A stretch of 64,000 nt of DNA from Mycobacterium sp. 852002-10029_SCH5224772 (GCF_001667315.1 NZ_LZHT01000012.1:1-64000); one strand, 5' to 3'; shown: positions 32,928 through 45,249, counted from the stretch's first letter. The notes: generated by a model not told the origin, from the sequence alone. Program-made: numbers and translations.

Positions 32928-33392
32928 ATGATCGCCACGTTGTTCGGGGTCGTCGCGGTGCTGGGCGCGGCCGTGGTCTACGGCACCGACGTGTTCTGCG
33001 CGGTGGTGCAGCGGCCGGCGCTGGCCCACATCGACGACCCGGCCCTGCTCGCGGTGATGGGCAACGTCCACCGCTACGGAGACCGCCGCATGCCGGTGCC
33101 GGGAGCGATCGGTCTGGTGGCCGCGGCAATCTGTGCGGTGTTCGCCGCGACGTCAGGCCGCTGGGTGCAAGCCGGAGCGGCCGGCGCCTCCGTCGGCCTG
33201 CTGCTGGTGTGGCTGCTGGTCTACCTGCGAGTGAGCGCGCCGATCAATCGGCAACTCATCGCCGGGGTCGCCCGGCCCGAACTGCCCACCAATGCTCGGG
33301 CGCTGCAACGTAATTGGGACAGGGCGATCACCACCAGGGCCGTCCTGCAGGGCCTGGCAGTCGCGGCGCTGTGCCTGGCGCTGGTGACCTGA
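32928..33392 (+). CDS. DUF1772 (anthrone-oxygenase-like) four-helix membrane protein
   Basis: A 154-aa protein from ATG 32928, with GAGGGAG upstream. Four hydrophobic helices (about residues 3-22, 55-75, 82-102, 132-152) and the conserved pieces VYGTDVFCAVVQRPAL and LQRNWDRAITTRAVLQG fit DUF1772. Some family members act as anthrone oxygenases; most are uncharacterised. It is controlled by the promoter-operator just upstream and is followed after 32 bp by a nitroreductase-like gene, suggesting a small TetR-regulated detoxification operon. Confidence 0.82.
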   Translation: MIATLFGVVAVLGAAVVYGTDVFCAVVQRPALAHIDDPALLAVMGNVHRYGDRRMPVPGAIGLVAAAICAVFAATSGRWVQAGAAGASVGLLLVWLLVYLRVSAPINRQLIAGVARPELPTNARALQRNWDRAITTRAVLQGLAVAALCLALVT

Positions 33393-33424
33393 CCACGAAG
33401 GGACACGGAAGGGGTATCGAAACG

Positions 33425-33790
33425 ATGACCATGGGCAAAAACATCGGGCGCCTGTTGATGCGCGCGGCACCGCTCTTGAACGCACCGGTCGCGGCGATAG
33501 CGGCCTCGCCGCGTTTGGGCGCCGGCATCGGGCGCAGCATCACGCTCATCACCTACACGGGTCGACGTTCGGGGCGCACGTTTTCGATGCCGGTGGCCTA
33601 CCGCCGCCGCGGCGACGATATCGAGATCGCCGCGAACATGCCTGACGCCAAGACGTGGTGGCGCAACTTCGTCGGCGACGGCGCCCCGATGTCGCTGACA
33701 CTCGATGGCGCCGAGCGGGCGGGACATGCGATCGCGCATCGAAGCGCCGACGGGCGGGTCACCGTTCGCGTTCGGCTCGCACGTAGCTAG
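33425..33790 (+). CDS. Deazaflavin (F420)-dependent nitroreductase-family protein (Ddn-like)
   Basis: A 121-aa split-barrel protein from ATG 33425. The signature [20 protein letters not shown] and [18 protein letters not shown] place it in the mycobacterial F420H2-dependent Ddn/FDOR family, which reduces nitro compounds, quinones and similar substrates. It is a little shorter than typical Ddn proteins (about 150 aa). Its stop overlaps the convergent metS stop by 4 bp. The frame upstream of 33425 overlaps the DUF1772 gene and is not used. Confidence 0.82.
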   Translation: MTMGKNIGRLLMRAAPLLNAPVAAIAASPRLGAGIGRSITLITYTGRRSGRTFSMPVAYRRRGDDIEIAANMPDAKTWWRNFVGDGAPMSLTLDGAERAGHAIAHRSADGRVTVRVRLARS

Positions 33791-35331
33791 TCCACCTGAT
33801 AGCGGGGGAACACGCCCGTCGGGGGCGGCAGCGTCGTGCCGGGTACCAGCCGCGCGCCGACGGCGGCAAACGTTCGTTGGTCGTGCGCCTGCCCGAGCAG
33901 ATCCAGCAGCTTGCCGGCCGATTCGGGCATGACGGGCTGGACCAGCAGCGCTGCGATGCGAACCGCCTCGCAGGTGACGTAGAGGACCGTGCGGAACCGG
34001 TCCTGATCGGCCTTTGACTCGCTCTTGCGCAATACCCACGGCTGTTGTGCCGAGAAGTACTTGTTGGCCTCACCGAGCATCAGCCAGATCGCTTCGAGGG
34101 CCAAGTGCATCGCCTGCGAGGCGAAACTGGCGCGCAGACGCTCCAACAAACCGTCGGCCGTCGTCAACAGGTCGGTGTCGGCGGCGGTGAACTCACCGGG
34201 TTCGGGCAGCACCCCGCCCAGGTTCTTGGCGATCATCGACAGCGACCGCTGGGCCAGGTTGCCCAGCTCGTTGGCCAGATCGGTGTTGATCCGGGTGATG
34301 ATGGCCCCTTCGCTGAAGCTGCCGTCCTGGCCGAACGGAACTTCGCGCAACAGGAAATAACGCACCTGATCCACGCCGAACGTGTCGATCAGCGTCACCG
34401 GGTCAACGACGTTGCCCACCGACTTGCTCATCTTCTCGCCGCGGTTGAGCAGGAACCCGTGCGCGAAAACCCTTCGCGGCAGCTCGATTCCGGCCGACAT
34501 CAAAAACGCCGGCCAGTACACGGTGTGAAACCGGATGATGTCCTTGCCGATCATGTGGAGGTCGGCCGGCCAGTAGCGGCGAAACATCTCCGAGTCCGTG
34601 TCCGGGTAGCCGACCCCGGTCAGGTAGTTGGTCAGCGCGTCGACCCAGACGTACATCACGTGGTCGGGATGGTCGGGCACCTTGACACCCCAGTCGAACG
34701 AGGTGCGCGAGATGGACAGATCGCGCAGGCCGCCCGCCACGAAACTGACGACCTCGTTGCGGCGCACCTCGGGCGCGATGAAGTCCGGGTTCGCCTCGTA
34801 GTGGGCCAGCAGCTTGTCGGCGTACGCCGAGAGCCGGAAGAAGTAGGTCTGTTCCTCAGTCCACGTCACCGGGGCGCCGGTCTCCACGGCCGCCCGCGTT
34901 CCGTCGTCGAGCAGTCTGGTTTCCGATTCCACGAAGAATCGTTCGTCGCGCACCGAGTACCAGCCCGAGTAGGTGTCCAGGTAGATGTCGCCGGCCGCGG
35001 CCATCCGGCGCCAGATCTCCTTGGACGCCTCGTGGTGGTCGGGGTCGGTGGTGCGGATGAAGCGGTCGAAGGAGATGTTCAACCGCTCCTGCAGGCGCTG
35101 GAACACATCGGAGTTGCGCCGCGCCAGCTCGGCCGTACCGATGCCCTCGGCCGCCGCCGTCTCGACCATCTTGAGGCCGTGCTCGTCGGTGCCCGTCAGA
35201 AACCGCACATCGAACCCGTCGAGCCGCTGGAACCGGGCGATCGCGTCGGTGGCGATGTATTCGTACGCGTGCCCGATGTGCGGATCGCCATTCGGGTAGG
35301 TGATTGCGGTGGTGACGTAATACGGCCTCAT
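33787..35331 (-). CDS. metS: Methionyl-tRNA synthetase
   Basis: A 514-aa class I synthetase charging tRNA-Met. The HIGH motif occurs in [13 protein letters not shown] (about residue 19) and the KMSKS motif in [12 protein letters not shown] (about 300). The anticodon-binding helical domain is at about 370-514, with no C-terminal tRNA-binding extension. Length matches the M. tuberculosis enzyme (Rv1007c, 519 aa), as does the absence of a clear zinc-knuckle Cys cluster. It diverges from tatD over 24 bp. Confidence 0.96.
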   Translation of the reverse strand: MRPYYVTTAITYPNGDPHIGHAYEYIATDAIARFQRLDGFDVRFLTGTDEHGLKMVETAAAEGIGTAELARRNSDVFQRLQERLNISFDRFIRTTDPDHHEASKEIWRRMAAAGDIYLDTYSGWYSVRDERFFVESETRLLDDGTRAAVETGAPVTWTEEQTYFFRLSAYADKLLAHYEANPDFIAPEVRRNEVVSFVAGGLRDLSISRTSFDWGVKVPDHPDHVMYVWVDALTNYLTGVGYPDTDSEMFRRYWPADLHMIGKDIIRFHTVYWPAFLMSAGIELPRRVFAHGFLLNRGEKMSKSVGNVVDPVTLIDTFGVDQVRYFLLREVPFGQDGSFSEGAIITRINTDLANELGNLAQRSLSMIAKNLGGVLPEPGEFTAADTDLLTTADGLLERLRASFASQAMHLALEAIWLMLGEANKYFSAQQPWVLRKSESKADQDRFRTVLYVTCEAVRIAALLVQPVMPESAGKLLDLLGQAHDQRTFAAVGARLVPGTTLPPPTGVFPRYQVD

Positions 35332-35355
35332 CGCAGTTCACCCTATTGTGTGCGC

Positions 35356-36192
35356 GTGAGCTCCAAACGCCAGCCGCCCCCGCCTCCCGAACCCCTGAGC
35401 CCCCTCGTCGACGCGCACACCCACCTCGACGCGTCTGGTGCGACCGACGCCGAGGGAGTGCGGGCCATCGTCGACCGCGCCGCCGCGGTCGGGGTGGGCG
35501 CGGTCGTCACCGTCGCCGACGATCTGGACTCGGCGCGCTGGGTCACCCGCGCCGCCGAGTGGGACCCGCGGGTTTATGCCGCGACGGGGCTGCACCCGAC
35601 CCGCGCCGACGCGCTCACCGACGCCGCCCGCGCCGAAATCGAGCAATTGGTGGCCCACCCCCGGGTGGTGGCGGTCGGCGAGACCGGCATGGACATGTAT
35701 TGGCCCGGGCGGCTGGACGGCTGCGCCGAGCCCGCCGTGCAGCGGGAGGCCTTCGCCTGGCATATCGATCTGGCGAAGCGGTGCGGCAAACCGCTGATGA
35801 TCCACAACCGGGACGCCGATACCGAGGTGCTCGACGTGCTGGCGGCCGAGGGTGCCCCGGACGTCGTGATCTTCCACTGCTTTTCCTCGGACGCCACCAT
35901 GGCGCGGCGCTGCGTGGACGCCGGATGGGTGCTGAGTCTGTCCGGCACCGTCAGCTTCCGCAACGCGCGCGCCCTGCGGGAAGCGGTTCCGTGGATACCG
36001 CCGGAACAGCTCCTGGTGGAAACCGACGCGCCGTTCTTAACCCCGCATCCTTATCGAGGGACGGCGAATGAGCCCTATTGCCTTCCTTATACTGTTCGGG
36101 CGATCGCCGAACTGGTGGATCGTCGCCCGGAAGAGCTGGCTCAGGTCACCACGAGCAATGCTCGACGGGTGTACGGATTGGCCATTCATTGA
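35356..36192 (+). CDS. tatD: TatD-family metal-dependent DNase
   Basis: A 278-aa TIM-barrel hydrolase. GTG 35356 (or GTG 35350) gives a Pro-rich lead before the conserved VDAHTHLD. Metal ligands are complete: HTH, VGETGMD (Glu), HNRDAD (His), FHCFSS (His) and ETDAPFLTPHP (Asp). Family enzymes act as 3'-5' exonucleases or deacylases in DNA repair and quality control. It matches Rv1008 in sequence and position, upstream of rpfB. The frame further upstream is antisense to metS. Confidence 0.94.
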   Translation: MSSKRQPPPPPEPLSPLVDAHTHLDASGATDAEGVRAIVDRAAAVGVGAVVTVADDLDSARWVTRAAEWDPRVYAATGLHPTRADALTDAARAEIEQLVAHPRVVAVGETGMDMYWPGRLDGCAEPAVQREAFAWHIDLAKRCGKPLMIHNRDADTEVLDVLAAEGAPDVVIFHCFSSDATMARRCVDAGWVLSLSGTVSFRNARALREAVPWIPPEQLLVETDAPFLTPHPYRGTANEPYCLPYTVRAIAELVDRRPEELAQVTTSNARRVYGLAIH

Positions 36193-36292
36193 GGTGACTG
36201 ACCAGGCGATTCTGTTGACAACGCCGGATTTGAGCCGCGTCAGAGTTGCCCAACATTGGCCAGTTCGTTACCGTCTTGTGATCGAAACGGTT

Positions 36293-36313
36293 GGGCCTAC
36301 GGGCCCTTAATTT
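36293..36313 (+). terminator. Hairpin with U-rich tail in the rpfB leader (attenuator-like)
   Basis: GGGCC-TACG-GGCCC (36293-36306) forms a five-bp G/C stem with a UACG tetraloop, followed by TTAATTT (36307-36313). It sits about 60-90 bp before the rpfB start. TACCGT (36270-36275) is a possible -10 just upstream, so the hairpin would be in the 5' leader. In M. tuberculosis rpfB expression is reported to be controlled by an RNA switch with transcription termination; this looks like the counterpart. Confidence 0.6.
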
Positions 36314-36354
36314 GTGACCTGCTGCTGAATGAGTGGTCGTTGAGGGTTGGGTAA

Positions 36355-38393
<2,039 letters not shown>

Positions 38394-38463
38394 CCGCGGG
38401 ACGTCCGGGCGCCGCTACGTGTGGTTGGCCGGCAGCAGCGATAGTCTGCTGCGGTGGCTAGCA

Positions 38464-39414
38464 ATGTCTGACGGCAATACCGCCGCGCAGTGGGTGCCCA
38501 CCGGGTCGGTCACCGTCCGGGTGCCCGGAAAAGTCAACCTCTACCTGGCGGTCGGCGACCGTCGCGAGGACGGCTATCACGAGCTGACGACGATATTCCA
38601 GGCCGTCTCGCTGCTCGACGAGCTGACGGTCCGCACCGCCGATGTGCTCTCGCTCGAGATCGTCGGCGAGGGGGCCGACAAACTGCCCACCGACGAACGC
38701 AACCTTGCCTGGCAGGCCGCCGAACTGATGGCCGAACACGTCGGTCGCGCGCCGGATGTGTCGATCATGATCGACAAGTCGATTCCGGTGGCCGGCGGCA
38801 TGGGCGGCGGCAGCGCCGACGCGGCGGCGGTGCTGGTTGCCATGAACTCACTGTGGGAACTCAACATGCCCCGACGCGACCTGCGCACGCTCGCCGCGCG
38901 GCTGGGCAGCGACGTGCCGTTCGCGCTGCATGGCGGCACCGCGTTGGGCACCGGGCGCGGCGAGGAGTTGGCGACGGTGTTGTCGCGCAACACCTTCCAC
39001 TGGGTGTTGGCCTTCGCCGACAGCGAGCTGCTGACGCCGGCGGTCTTCGCCGAGCTGGACCGGCTGCGGGAGGCGGGGGATCCGCCACGGCTGCCCGCGC
39101 CCGGGCCGGTGTCGGCCGCCCTGGCCGCCGGCGACGCCGAGCAGCTGGCGCCGCTGTTGGGCAACGAGATGCAGGCGGCCGCGGTGAGCATGAACCCCGG
39201 TCTGCGGCGCACGCTGCGCGCCGGCGTGGATGCCGGCGCGCTGGCGGGGCTCGTGTCCGGCTCGGGCCCGACGTGCGCCTTCCTGTGCGCGTCGGCGGCC
39301 GCGGCCGTCGACGTGGGCACCGAGGTGTCCGGGGCGGGGGTGTGCCGCACGGTTCGGGTTGCGAGCGGGCCGGTGGTCGGTGCGCGCGTGGTCCCGGCGC
39401 CCACCGAGGTGTGA
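38464..39414 (+). CDS. ispE: 4-diphosphocytidyl-2-C-methyl-D-erythritol kinase
   Basis: A 316-aa GHMP kinase of the non-mevalonate isoprenoid pathway. GHMP motif 1 is [20 protein letters not shown]. The ATP-binding glycine-rich motif is [18 protein letters not shown] (about residues 103-120). Motif 3 is [13 protein letters not shown] (about 275-287). ATG 38464 gives [15 protein letters not shown], similar to the M. tuberculosis start. It lies 70 bp after ksgA in the same direction. A strong terminator follows at 39550. Confidence 0.95.
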   Translation: MSDGNTAAQWVPTGSVTVRVPGKVNLYLAVGDRREDGYHELTTIFQAVSLLDELTVRTADVLSLEIVGEGADKLPTDERNLAWQAAELMAEHVGRAPDVSIMIDKSIPVAGGMGGGSADAAAVLVAMNSLWELNMPRRDLRTLAARLGSDVPFALHGGTALGTGRGEELATVLSRNTFHWVLAFADSELLTPAVFAELDRLREAGDPPRLPAPGPVSAALAAGDAEQLAPLLGNEMQAAAVSMNPGLRRTLRAGVDAGALAGLVSGSGPTCAFLCASAAAAVDVGTEVSGAGVCRTVRVASGPVVGARVVPAPTEV

Positions 39415-39549
39415 AGATTGCCCAATTTGCGCATCAGTTTGGTGCTTCCCTAAGAGGAGTTTAAGATAATCCGCGGTGACGGGAAGCGCTGAGCAAGATC
39501 ACTTAATTCCATCGTCCGCCGGGCGTTCCGGCGGGCGATTAATGCATCC

Positions 39550-39578
39550 GGCCCGACAAGATTTGTCGGGCCCGTTTT
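39550..39578 (+). terminator. Rho-independent-type terminator after ispE
   Basis: GGCCCGACAA (39550-39559), loop GAT, TTGTCGGGCC (39563-39572), then CGTTTT. This perfect 10-bp stem with a short T-run is one of the most canonical terminators in the window. A second G/C stem (CCGCCGG/CCGGCGG, 39512-39530) precedes it. The rest of the ispE-pks16 gap (39415-39750) holds no gene that I can support. Confidence 0.75.
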
Positions 39579-39750
39579 GCGCTTGTCGCGCGACCGGGCG
39601 CCGTCGTGGTCCGGCGGGCCGGGGCGCATCACCGATCCGAGACCTAACCGCCGCCCAACCGTGTTTGCGTGCTTGCGGCGAAGTATCACCCAGCCGGCGG
39701 AACATGGGATTCCGGGCGTTGGGACGAGGGCTGGAACCGAGGAGGATTTT

Positions 39751-41385
39751 GTGAGCAGGTTTACCGAGAAGATGTACCGCAATGCCCGGTCCGTGACGAC
39801 GGGCATGGTCACCGGTGAACCCCACGAACCGGTCCGCCACACCTGGGGCGAGGTCCACGAGCGCGCGCGCCGCATCGCCGGTGGCCTGGCCGCCGCGGGC
39901 ATCGGGCCCGGCGACGCGGTCGGCGTGCTCGCCGGTTTCCCGGTGGAGATCGCGCCGACGGCGCAGGGCCTGTGGATGCGCGGCGCCAGCCTGACCATGC
40001 TGCACCAGCCCACGCCGCGCACCGACCTGGCCGTGTGGGCCGAGGACACCATGAACGTGATCGGCATGATCGAGGCGAAGGCCGTCGTCGTCTCGGAACC
40101 GTTCCTGGTGGCCATCCCGGTGCTCGAGGAGAAGGGCATCAAGGTCGTCACTATCGCCGACCTGCTCACGGCGGAGCCGATCGACCCCGTCGAGGTGGGG
40201 GAGGACGCGCTGGCCCTGATGCAGCTGACGTCGGGCTCGACCGGGTCCCCCAAGGCGGTGCAGATCACCCACCGCAACATCTACTCCAACGCCGAGGCGA
40301 TGTTCATCGGCGCCCAGTACGAGGTCGACAAGGACGTCATGGTCAGCTGGCTGCCCTGCTTTCACGACATGGGCATGGTCGGCTTCCTCACCATTCCGAT
40401 GTTCTTCGGTGCCGAGCTGGTCAAGGTCACCCCGATGGACTTCCTGCGCGACACGCTGCTGTGGGCCAAGCTCATCGACAAGTACAAGGGCACCATGACC
40501 GCGGCGCCCAACTTCGCCTACGCGCTGCTGGCCAAGCGGCTGCGGCGGCAGGCCAAGCCCGGCGACTTCGATCTGTCGACGCTGCGGTTCGCGCTGTCCG
40601 GCGCCGAGCCCGTCGAGCCCGCCGACGTCGAGGACCTGCTGGACGCCGGTAGGCCGTTCGGCCTGAATCCCTCGGCGATCCTGCCGGCCTACGGCATGGC
40701 GGAAACCACGCTGGCCGTGTCGTTTTCGGAGTGCAACGCCGGCCTGGTGGTCGACGAGGTCGACGCCGATCTGCTGGCCGCCCTGCGCCGCGCCGTCCCG
40801 GCGACCAAGGGCAACACCCGCAGGCTGGCCACGCTCGGTCCGCTGCTGGCCGACCTCGAGGCGCGCATCATCGACGAGAACGGCGAAGTGATGCCACCCC
40901 GCGGCGTCGGGGTCATCGAGCTGCGCGGCGAGTCGCTGACACCCGGCTACCTGACCATGGGCGGTTTCATCTCGGCCCAGGACGAGAACGGCTGGTACGA
41001 CACCGGTGACCTCGGCTACCTGACCGACGAGGGCCACGTGGTGGTGTGCGGGCGCGTCAAGGACGTCATCATCATGGCGGGCCGCAACATCTATCCGACC
41101 GACATCGAGCGGGCCGCCGGCCGCGTCGAGGGGGTCCGGCCCGGCTGCGCCGTGGCGGTCCGCCTGGATGCCGGCCATTCCCGGGAGACGTTCGCCGTCG
41201 CGGTGGAGTCCAACGCCTTCCAAGACCAGGCCGAGGTGCGCCGCATCGAGCACCAGGTCGCCCGCGAAGTGGTGGCCGAGGTCGACGTGCGGCCGCGCAA
41301 CGTGGTGGTGCTCGGCCCGGGGACCATCCCGAAGACGCCGTCGGGCAAGTTGCGCCGATCCAATTCGGTCACGCTGGTCACGTAG
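39751..41385 (+). CDS. pks16: Fatty-acyl AMP ligase/acyl-CoA synthetase family protein (Pks16)
   Basis: A 544-aa adenylate-forming enzyme from GTG 39751, with GGAGG 5 nt upstream. The AMP-binding P-loop [12 protein letters not shown] (about residues 160-171) is intact, as are [21 protein letters not shown] and [11 protein letters not shown]. The C-terminal Lys motif is [12 protein letters not shown]. Despite the name it has no polyketide-synthase domains. Length equals that recalled for Rv1013. It probably activates a fatty acid, with adenylate or CoA product unresolved. An independent gene between a terminator and the convergent pth. Confidence 0.93.
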   Translation: MSRFTEKMYRNARSVTTGMVTGEPHEPVRHTWGEVHERARRIAGGLAAAGIGPGDAVGVLAGFPVEIAPTAQGLWMRGASLTMLHQPTPRTDLAVWAEDTMNVIGMIEAKAVVVSEPFLVAIPVLEEKGIKVVTIADLLTAEPIDPVEVGEDALALMQLTSGSTGSPKAVQITHRNIYSNAEAMFIGAQYEVDKDVMVSWLPCFHDMGMVGFLTIPMFFGAELVKVTPMDFLRDTLLWAKLIDKYKGTMTAAPNFAYALLAKRLRRQAKPGDFDLSTLRFALSGAEPVEPADVEDLLDAGRPFGLNPSAILPAYGMAETTLAVSFSECNAGLVVDEVDADLLAALRRAVPATKGNTRRLATLGPLLADLEARIIDENGEVMPPRGVGVIELRGESLTPGYLTMGGFISAQDENGWYDTGDLGYLTDEGHVVVCGRVKDVIIMAGRNIYPTDIERAAGRVEGVRPGCAVAVRLDAGHSRETFAVAVESNAFQDQAEVRRIEHQVAREVVAEVDVRPRNVVVLGPGTIPKTPSGKLRRSNSVTLVT

Positions 41386-41391
41386 CCCGCG

Positions 41392-41967
41392 CTACCAGGC
41401 GTGGACGCGGTTCTGCGCGGGCTCCAACCCCAGTTCGATCAGCAACTCGGTGGCGTCGGCGGCCTGCTCGCAGATCGTCGGGACGTCGGCGCGCTCGACG
41501 GCAGTGAAATTTTCCAGCACGAACGCTGCCGGGTCTTTGCGTCCCGGCGGACGACCGATTCCGATGCGGACCCGCTGAAAATCCTTGCTGCCCAAGGCAT
41601 TAGCGAGCGAACGCAGCCCGTTGTGGCCACCCTCGCCGCCGCCGATCTTGAGCCGGATGCGGCCGAACTCCAAGTCGAGATCGTCGTGGATGACGATGAT
41701 GTCGCCCGGCGTCACCGAGTAGAACTTCGCCAACGGGCCGATTTGGCGGCCGGATTCGTTCATGTAGCAGCGCGGCTTGGCCAAGACCACCGAGTGCCCG
41801 GCGAGGCGTCCGCTGACAATCTCGGCCCCGGAACGCTTGTGCGCCTTGAACTTCGAAGCCATCCGCGCCGCGAGCAGGTCGGCGACCATGAACCCGACAT
41901 TGTGTCGGGTGCGGGCGTAGTTGTCTCCGGGATTGCCCAGGCCGACGACCAGCAGCGGCTCGGCCAT
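41392..41967 (-). CDS. pth: Peptidyl-tRNA hydrolase
   Basis: A 191-aa enzyme that releases stalled peptidyl-tRNA. Signature residues: [23 protein letters not shown] (with catalytic His in RHNVG), PRCYMNESG (Asn), [13 protein letters not shown] (Asp) and [15 protein letters not shown] 41967. It lies 12 bp downstream of rplY, the same order as Rv1014c-Rv1015c. Confidence 0.95.
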   Translation of the reverse strand: MAEPLLVVGLGNPGDNYARTRHNVGFMVADLLAARMASKFKAHKRSGAEIVSGRLAGHSVVLAKPRCYMNESGRQIGPLAKFYSVTPGDIIVIHDDLDLEFGRIRLKIGGGEGGHNGLRSLANALGSKDFQRVRIGIGRPPGRKDPAAFVLENFTAVERADVPTICEQAADATELLIELGLEPAQNRVHAW

Positions 41968-41979
41968 GTTGCGATCCGC

Positions 41980-42645
41980 CTACTCGGACTCGGTTTCGGC
42001 GGCCTCTTCCTCGCCGGCCTCTTCCGCTTCGGCCTCGGGCGCCGCGGCCTCCTCGGTGACCTCGCCCGCACCCTCTTCGGCCAGCTCCTCGGCCGTCGGT
42101 GCGTTAACCACGTTGACCACAAGGATTTCCGGGTCGGAGATCAGGTTGACACCCTTGGGCAGGGCGACCTGTCCGGCGGTGAACTGGGTGCCGGGCTCGA
42201 TGCCCTCGACGGACACCGTCAACTGCTCGGGGATCGACATGGCGTCAGCCTCGACCTCGATGGTGCTGGTTTCCTGGGTCACCAGGGTGCCGGGTGCGGC
42301 GTCGCCCTCGATGACGACCCGGACCTCGACGACGACCTTTTCGCCGCGACGCACGACCAGCAGGTCGGCGTGCTGAATGGTGCGGCGGATGGGGTGGACG
42401 TCGAGCGACTTGGTCAGCGCCAGCTGTTCCTTGCCCTCGATGTCGAGGGTCAGCACCGCGTTGGTGCCCGCGTGCCGCAGCACCGCCGCGAAGTCATGGC
42501 CGGGCAGTTCGAGGTGCTGAGGAGCGGCGCCGTGGCCGTAGAGGACGGCCGGGATCTTGCCGTCGCGGCGGGCTCGCCGGGACGCACCCTTGCCGGTCTC
42601 GGCCCGCACCGTGACCTTCAACTGGTTGAGTGTTTTTGCAGCCAT
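41980..42645 (-). CDS. rplY: Ribosomal protein L25/general stress protein Ctc
   Basis: A 221-aa long-form (CTC) L25 from ATG 42645. The N-terminal 5S rRNA-binding domain runs from [20 protein letters not shown] through [15 protein letters not shown] (about residues 1-95). The C-terminal TL5 beta domain (about 100-185) ends at [14 protein letters not shown], and a low-complexity Glu/Ala tail follows. The frame upstream of 42645 is not coding. Cotranscription with pth is expected. Confidence 0.94.
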   Translation of the reverse strand: MAAKTLNQLKVTVRAETGKGASRRARRDGKIPAVLYGHGAAPQHLELPGHDFAAVLRHAGTNAVLTLDIEGKEQLALTKSLDVHPIRRTIQHADLLVVRRGEKVVVEVRVVIEGDAAPGTLVTQETSTIEVEADAMSIPEQLTVSVEGIEPGTQFTAGQVALPKGVNLISDPEILVVNVVNAPTAEELAEEGAGEVTEEAAAPEAEAEEAGEEEAAETESE

Positions 42646-42811
42646 CGTGTCGCTCCTGTGTGTGCTCTGTGGTTCGGGCACGGCCGGGATCGCGACAGTT
42701 CGTCGGTCTCCGTCGATAACGGTGCTGGCCAGCCAGCCACCCTCGCCGTGACGCCCGGTCAGGGTAGCGCATGTGCACCTCAGAGGTGAAATTTGATGCC
42801 CGCTGCGGTGG

Positions 42812-42975
42812 GCTCGTCACACCCGTCACTCGGCCAGGAGATGTTGCAAATGCCCACCTTCGCGCGACAACGGCGGCCGCGGGTCGCGGCCCGGGTTGCG
42901 CTGGGGGCGATCGCCGTTGTCGCTCGAAGGTGGGCAAACCGTCCACCGCCTCGCCCAGGGACTGCTGTGACGAGC
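42812..42975. repeat. Large imperfect palindrome between rplY and the SDR gene
   Basis: The inner arms 42851-42873 and 42914-42936 match at 22 of 23 bases in inverted orientation (starting TGCCCACCTTCG). The outer ends GCTCGTCACA (42812-42821) and TGTGACGAGC (42966-42975) are perfectly inverted. The stretches between align at perhaps two thirds. The whole 164 bp could fold into one long hairpin. It may be a miniature inverted-repeat element or a transcription barrier. It marks the left edge of the SDR-P450-regulator insertion. The remaining 42646-42811 stretch shows nothing else. Confidence 0.7.
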
Positions 42976-42990
42976 GTGGCCCTAGTGACT

Positions 42991-43860
42991 TCAGAGGGGA
43001 AATTGCGTCTTCGTGAGCTGCTCCGACAGCGCCCACAGCGCCGCCGCGGTGGCCGCGTCCTTGGCCCGCGGGCTGCGCCCCACCGGTTGGGTGCGGCCCA
43101 GGTAGCCGAATCGGGGTCCGACGAAGGTGTCCCCGGGCAAATCCTGGGACACCGCGTACAGGGTTTGCCGAGCGCCGAAATCGGCGTCCGTGGCGACCAC
43201 TCGGGTCGCGGCCGACATCAGCGCGTCGCCCAACTTGCGGCCCGAGGCCCCCTGCAGGTTGGTGTGCGAGTAGCCCGGGTGGGCGGCGATGGCGCGCAGC
43301 GAGGATCCGGCCGCAGCCAGGCGTCGCTGCAGTTCGCTGGTGAACAGCAGGTTGGCGAGCTTGGACTGGCTGTAGGCCAGCCACGGCGAGTACCGCCGCG
43401 TCTGCCAGTTCAGGTCGTCGAAGCTGATGCTTCCCGGCCAGTGCGCCATCGACGACACCGTGACCACCCGGTCGGTGAGCTTAGGCAGCAGCAGGTTGGT
43501 GAGCGCGAAATGACCCAGGTGGTTGGTGCCGATCTGGCGCTCGAAGCCATCGACGGTCAGCGAGAACGGGGCCGCCATGATGCCGGCGTTGTTGATCAGC
43601 ACGTCGGCCTTGCTCACCCCGTCGGCGAACCGGCGCACCGAAGACAGGTCGGCCAGGTCGAGCTCGCGTACCTCGACTTGACCGGCCATCGTGCGCGCGG
43701 CGGTCTCGCCCTTACGGATGTCGCGCACGGCCATGACGATCGTGGCCCCGCGTCGCGCCAGCTCGCGGGCGGTCACCGCGCCCAGCCCGCTGTTGGCGCC
43801 GGTGATGATGACGGTTCGTTCGGCGAACGACGGGAGATCTGCGGCGGTCCAGTTCGTCAT
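42991..43860 (-). CDS. Short-chain dehydrogenase/reductase (retinol-dehydrogenase-like)
   Basis: A 289-aa classical SDR from ATG 43860, overlapping the P450 stop (ATGA). The cofactor motif is TVIITGANSGLGAVTARELA (about residues 15-34), with NNAGIMA following. The catalytic triad is Ser in VSSMAHWPGS and YSQSK (Tyr/Lys). The subgroup resembles the light-dependent protochlorophyllide reductase/retinol dehydrogenase-like SDRs common in mycobacteria. Coupling with a P450 suggests oxidation of a hydroxylated lipid or steroid-like compound. Absent from this position in M. tuberculosis. Confidence 0.9.
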   Translation of the reverse strand: MTNWTAADLPSFAERTVIITGANSGLGAVTARELARRGATIVMAVRDIRKGETAARTMAGQVEVRELDLADLSSVRRFADGVSKADVLINNAGIMAAPFSLTVDGFERQIGTNHLGHFALTNLLLPKLTDRVVTVSSMAHWPGSISFDDLNWQTRRYSPWLAYSQSKLANLLFTSELQRRLAAAGSSLRAIAAHPGYSHTNLQGASGRKLGDALMSAATRVVATDADFGARQTLYAVSQDLPGDTFVGPRFGYLGRTQPVGRSPRAKDAATAAALWALSEQLTKTQFPL

Positions 43861-45098
43861 GGCTGAACAGTACCGACATCGAACGCCACCGGCAGGGTCG
43901 TGGGTCCGGTGATGCCGCTGACGGCTTTCCACGGTGCGGGGCCGGTGCGGCGGGGGTTGGGCATGCGTCGGGTGATCACCCGAAGAGCTTCGGTGAGTTC
44001 GAGGCGCGCGAGGTGGGCGCCGAGGCAAAAGTGCACGCCCCCACCGAAGGTGAGCATCGCCGGAGGGTCTGCGCGGGTGATGTCGACACACTCGGGCCGG
44101 TCGTACACGCATGCGTCGCGGTTGGCCGCGGCGGTGTTGGCGACTACCAGGGTGCCGGCGGGAATGCAGACGTCAGCCAGCTCGACGTCTTCGACGGTTT
44201 CACGGATGGTGCCGAGAACGATTGGGTAGTAACGCATCAGCTCGTGAACCGCATTGGCGGCCAGCTCGGGGCGCTGGGCGAGTAACGCCCATTGATCCGG
44301 GTGGTCGGCCAGCACCTGCACCGCCGCGGCGAGCTGGTTGCGGGTGGTGTCGGTACCGGCGCCGAGCAGCGTCGCGCACAGCATGAGCAGTTCGTCGTGG
44401 GTGAGCCGGTCACCGTCGTCTTCGCTTCGGATGAGTTCGGAGATCAGGTCGTCGGACAGCGACGCACGCCGCCTGGCGATCAACTCCTCGAGGTAGGCAT
44501 CGAGTTGATCCCATGCGGCCACGATCGCCGGGCCGTCTTCGGCGACGTTCCAATCGAAGATCTTCTTGATGTCATCGGTCCAATCGCTGAACAGGTGCCA
44601 ATCTTCCGGCGGCGCGCCCAGCAGCGCGCAGATGACCGGCGTGGGATAGCGGCGAGCGATGTCGACGACGATGTCGCAGTGTCCCGCTTCGGTGAGCGGG
44701 TCGACCAAGCCGTCGATGATCTCGACAACGAGCGTGCGCAGCCGCTCTGCGCCGCGAGGCGCGAAGGCCCTGGACACCAGGCGGCGCAGCCGATGATGCG
44801 CGGCGCCGTCCAGGCCGAGGATGTTGCTGATGGCTCTGTCCCACAGCGGGCCGGAGGTGACGCCTTGCAGGCCGAGCCCGAGGCCGCGCGCGGTGACGAA
44901 TCGGCTGTCGCGCAAGACCGTCCGAACCAGCTCGTAACTCAACACCTCCGGCCCGTGCGGCCCGACCGCGATCGGGGAGAGCTCGCGAGCGTCGCCGATG
45001 ATGCGGTGCGCTTCGTCGGGGTCGGTGAGGTGGTCATAGGCAATCACGGGTAGGCCGGCTTCGAAAACGCTCGGGCTTCCGCTGGTGAGAGTGGACAT
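43857..45098 (-). CDS. Cytochrome P450
   Basis: A 413-aa P450 from ATG 45098 (MSTLTSGSPSVFEAG). The frame stays open upstream, with ATG 45134 as an alternative, but typical bacterial P450 length favours 45098. Motifs: I-helix LLGAGTDTTRNQ, the ExxR of HELMRYYP, and the heme-binding FGGGVHFCLGAHLARLE with the axial Cys. It is soluble and should receive electrons from a ferredoxin; no ferredoxin gene is adjacent. It is the first gene of an operon with the SDR and diverges from the large LuxR-type regulator across about 150 bp, which suggests regulation by that protein. Confidence 0.92.
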   Translation of the reverse strand: MSTLTSGSPSVFEAGLPVIAYDHLTDPDEAHRIIGDARELSPIAVGPHGPEVLSYELVRTVLRDSRFVTARGLGLGLQGVTSGPLWDRAISNILGLDGAAHHRLRRLVSRAFAPRGAERLRTLVVEIIDGLVDPLTEAGHCDIVVDIARRYPTPVICALLGAPPEDWHLFSDWTDDIKKIFDWNVAEDGPAIVAAWDQLDAYLEELIARRRASLSDDLISELIRSEDDGDRLTHDELLMLCATLLGAGTDTTRNQLAAAVQVLADHPDQWALLAQRPELAANAVHELMRYYPIVLGTIRETVEDVELADVCIPAGTLVVANTAAANRDACVYDRPECVDITRADPPAMLTFGGGVHFCLGAHLARLELTEALRVITRRMPNPRRTGPAPWKAVSGITGPTTLPVAFDVGTVQP

Positions 45099-45249
45099 GG
45101 CGTCGACTATCCGGCGCCACGCGCCCAAGACCATCCGCCGTGGCGCGTAGATCTGCGCGGTGGGGGTCGTAGACCCGCACGCCGCGCGAAGGCGATCTGC
45201 GCGCATTGGCCGATGTTTTGCCTAGTCGGTGCCGGCGATGCTGACTAAC

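Noticed and set aside
2884..33790. Insertion sequence or transposase responsible for the large insertion
   Set aside because: I found no transposase or integrase motif in any frame; the acquisition route is not visible.
39499..41253. 584-aa minus-strand frame over pks16
   Set aside because: Antisense to a complete adenylate-forming enzyme; His/Arg/Gly-rich shadow.
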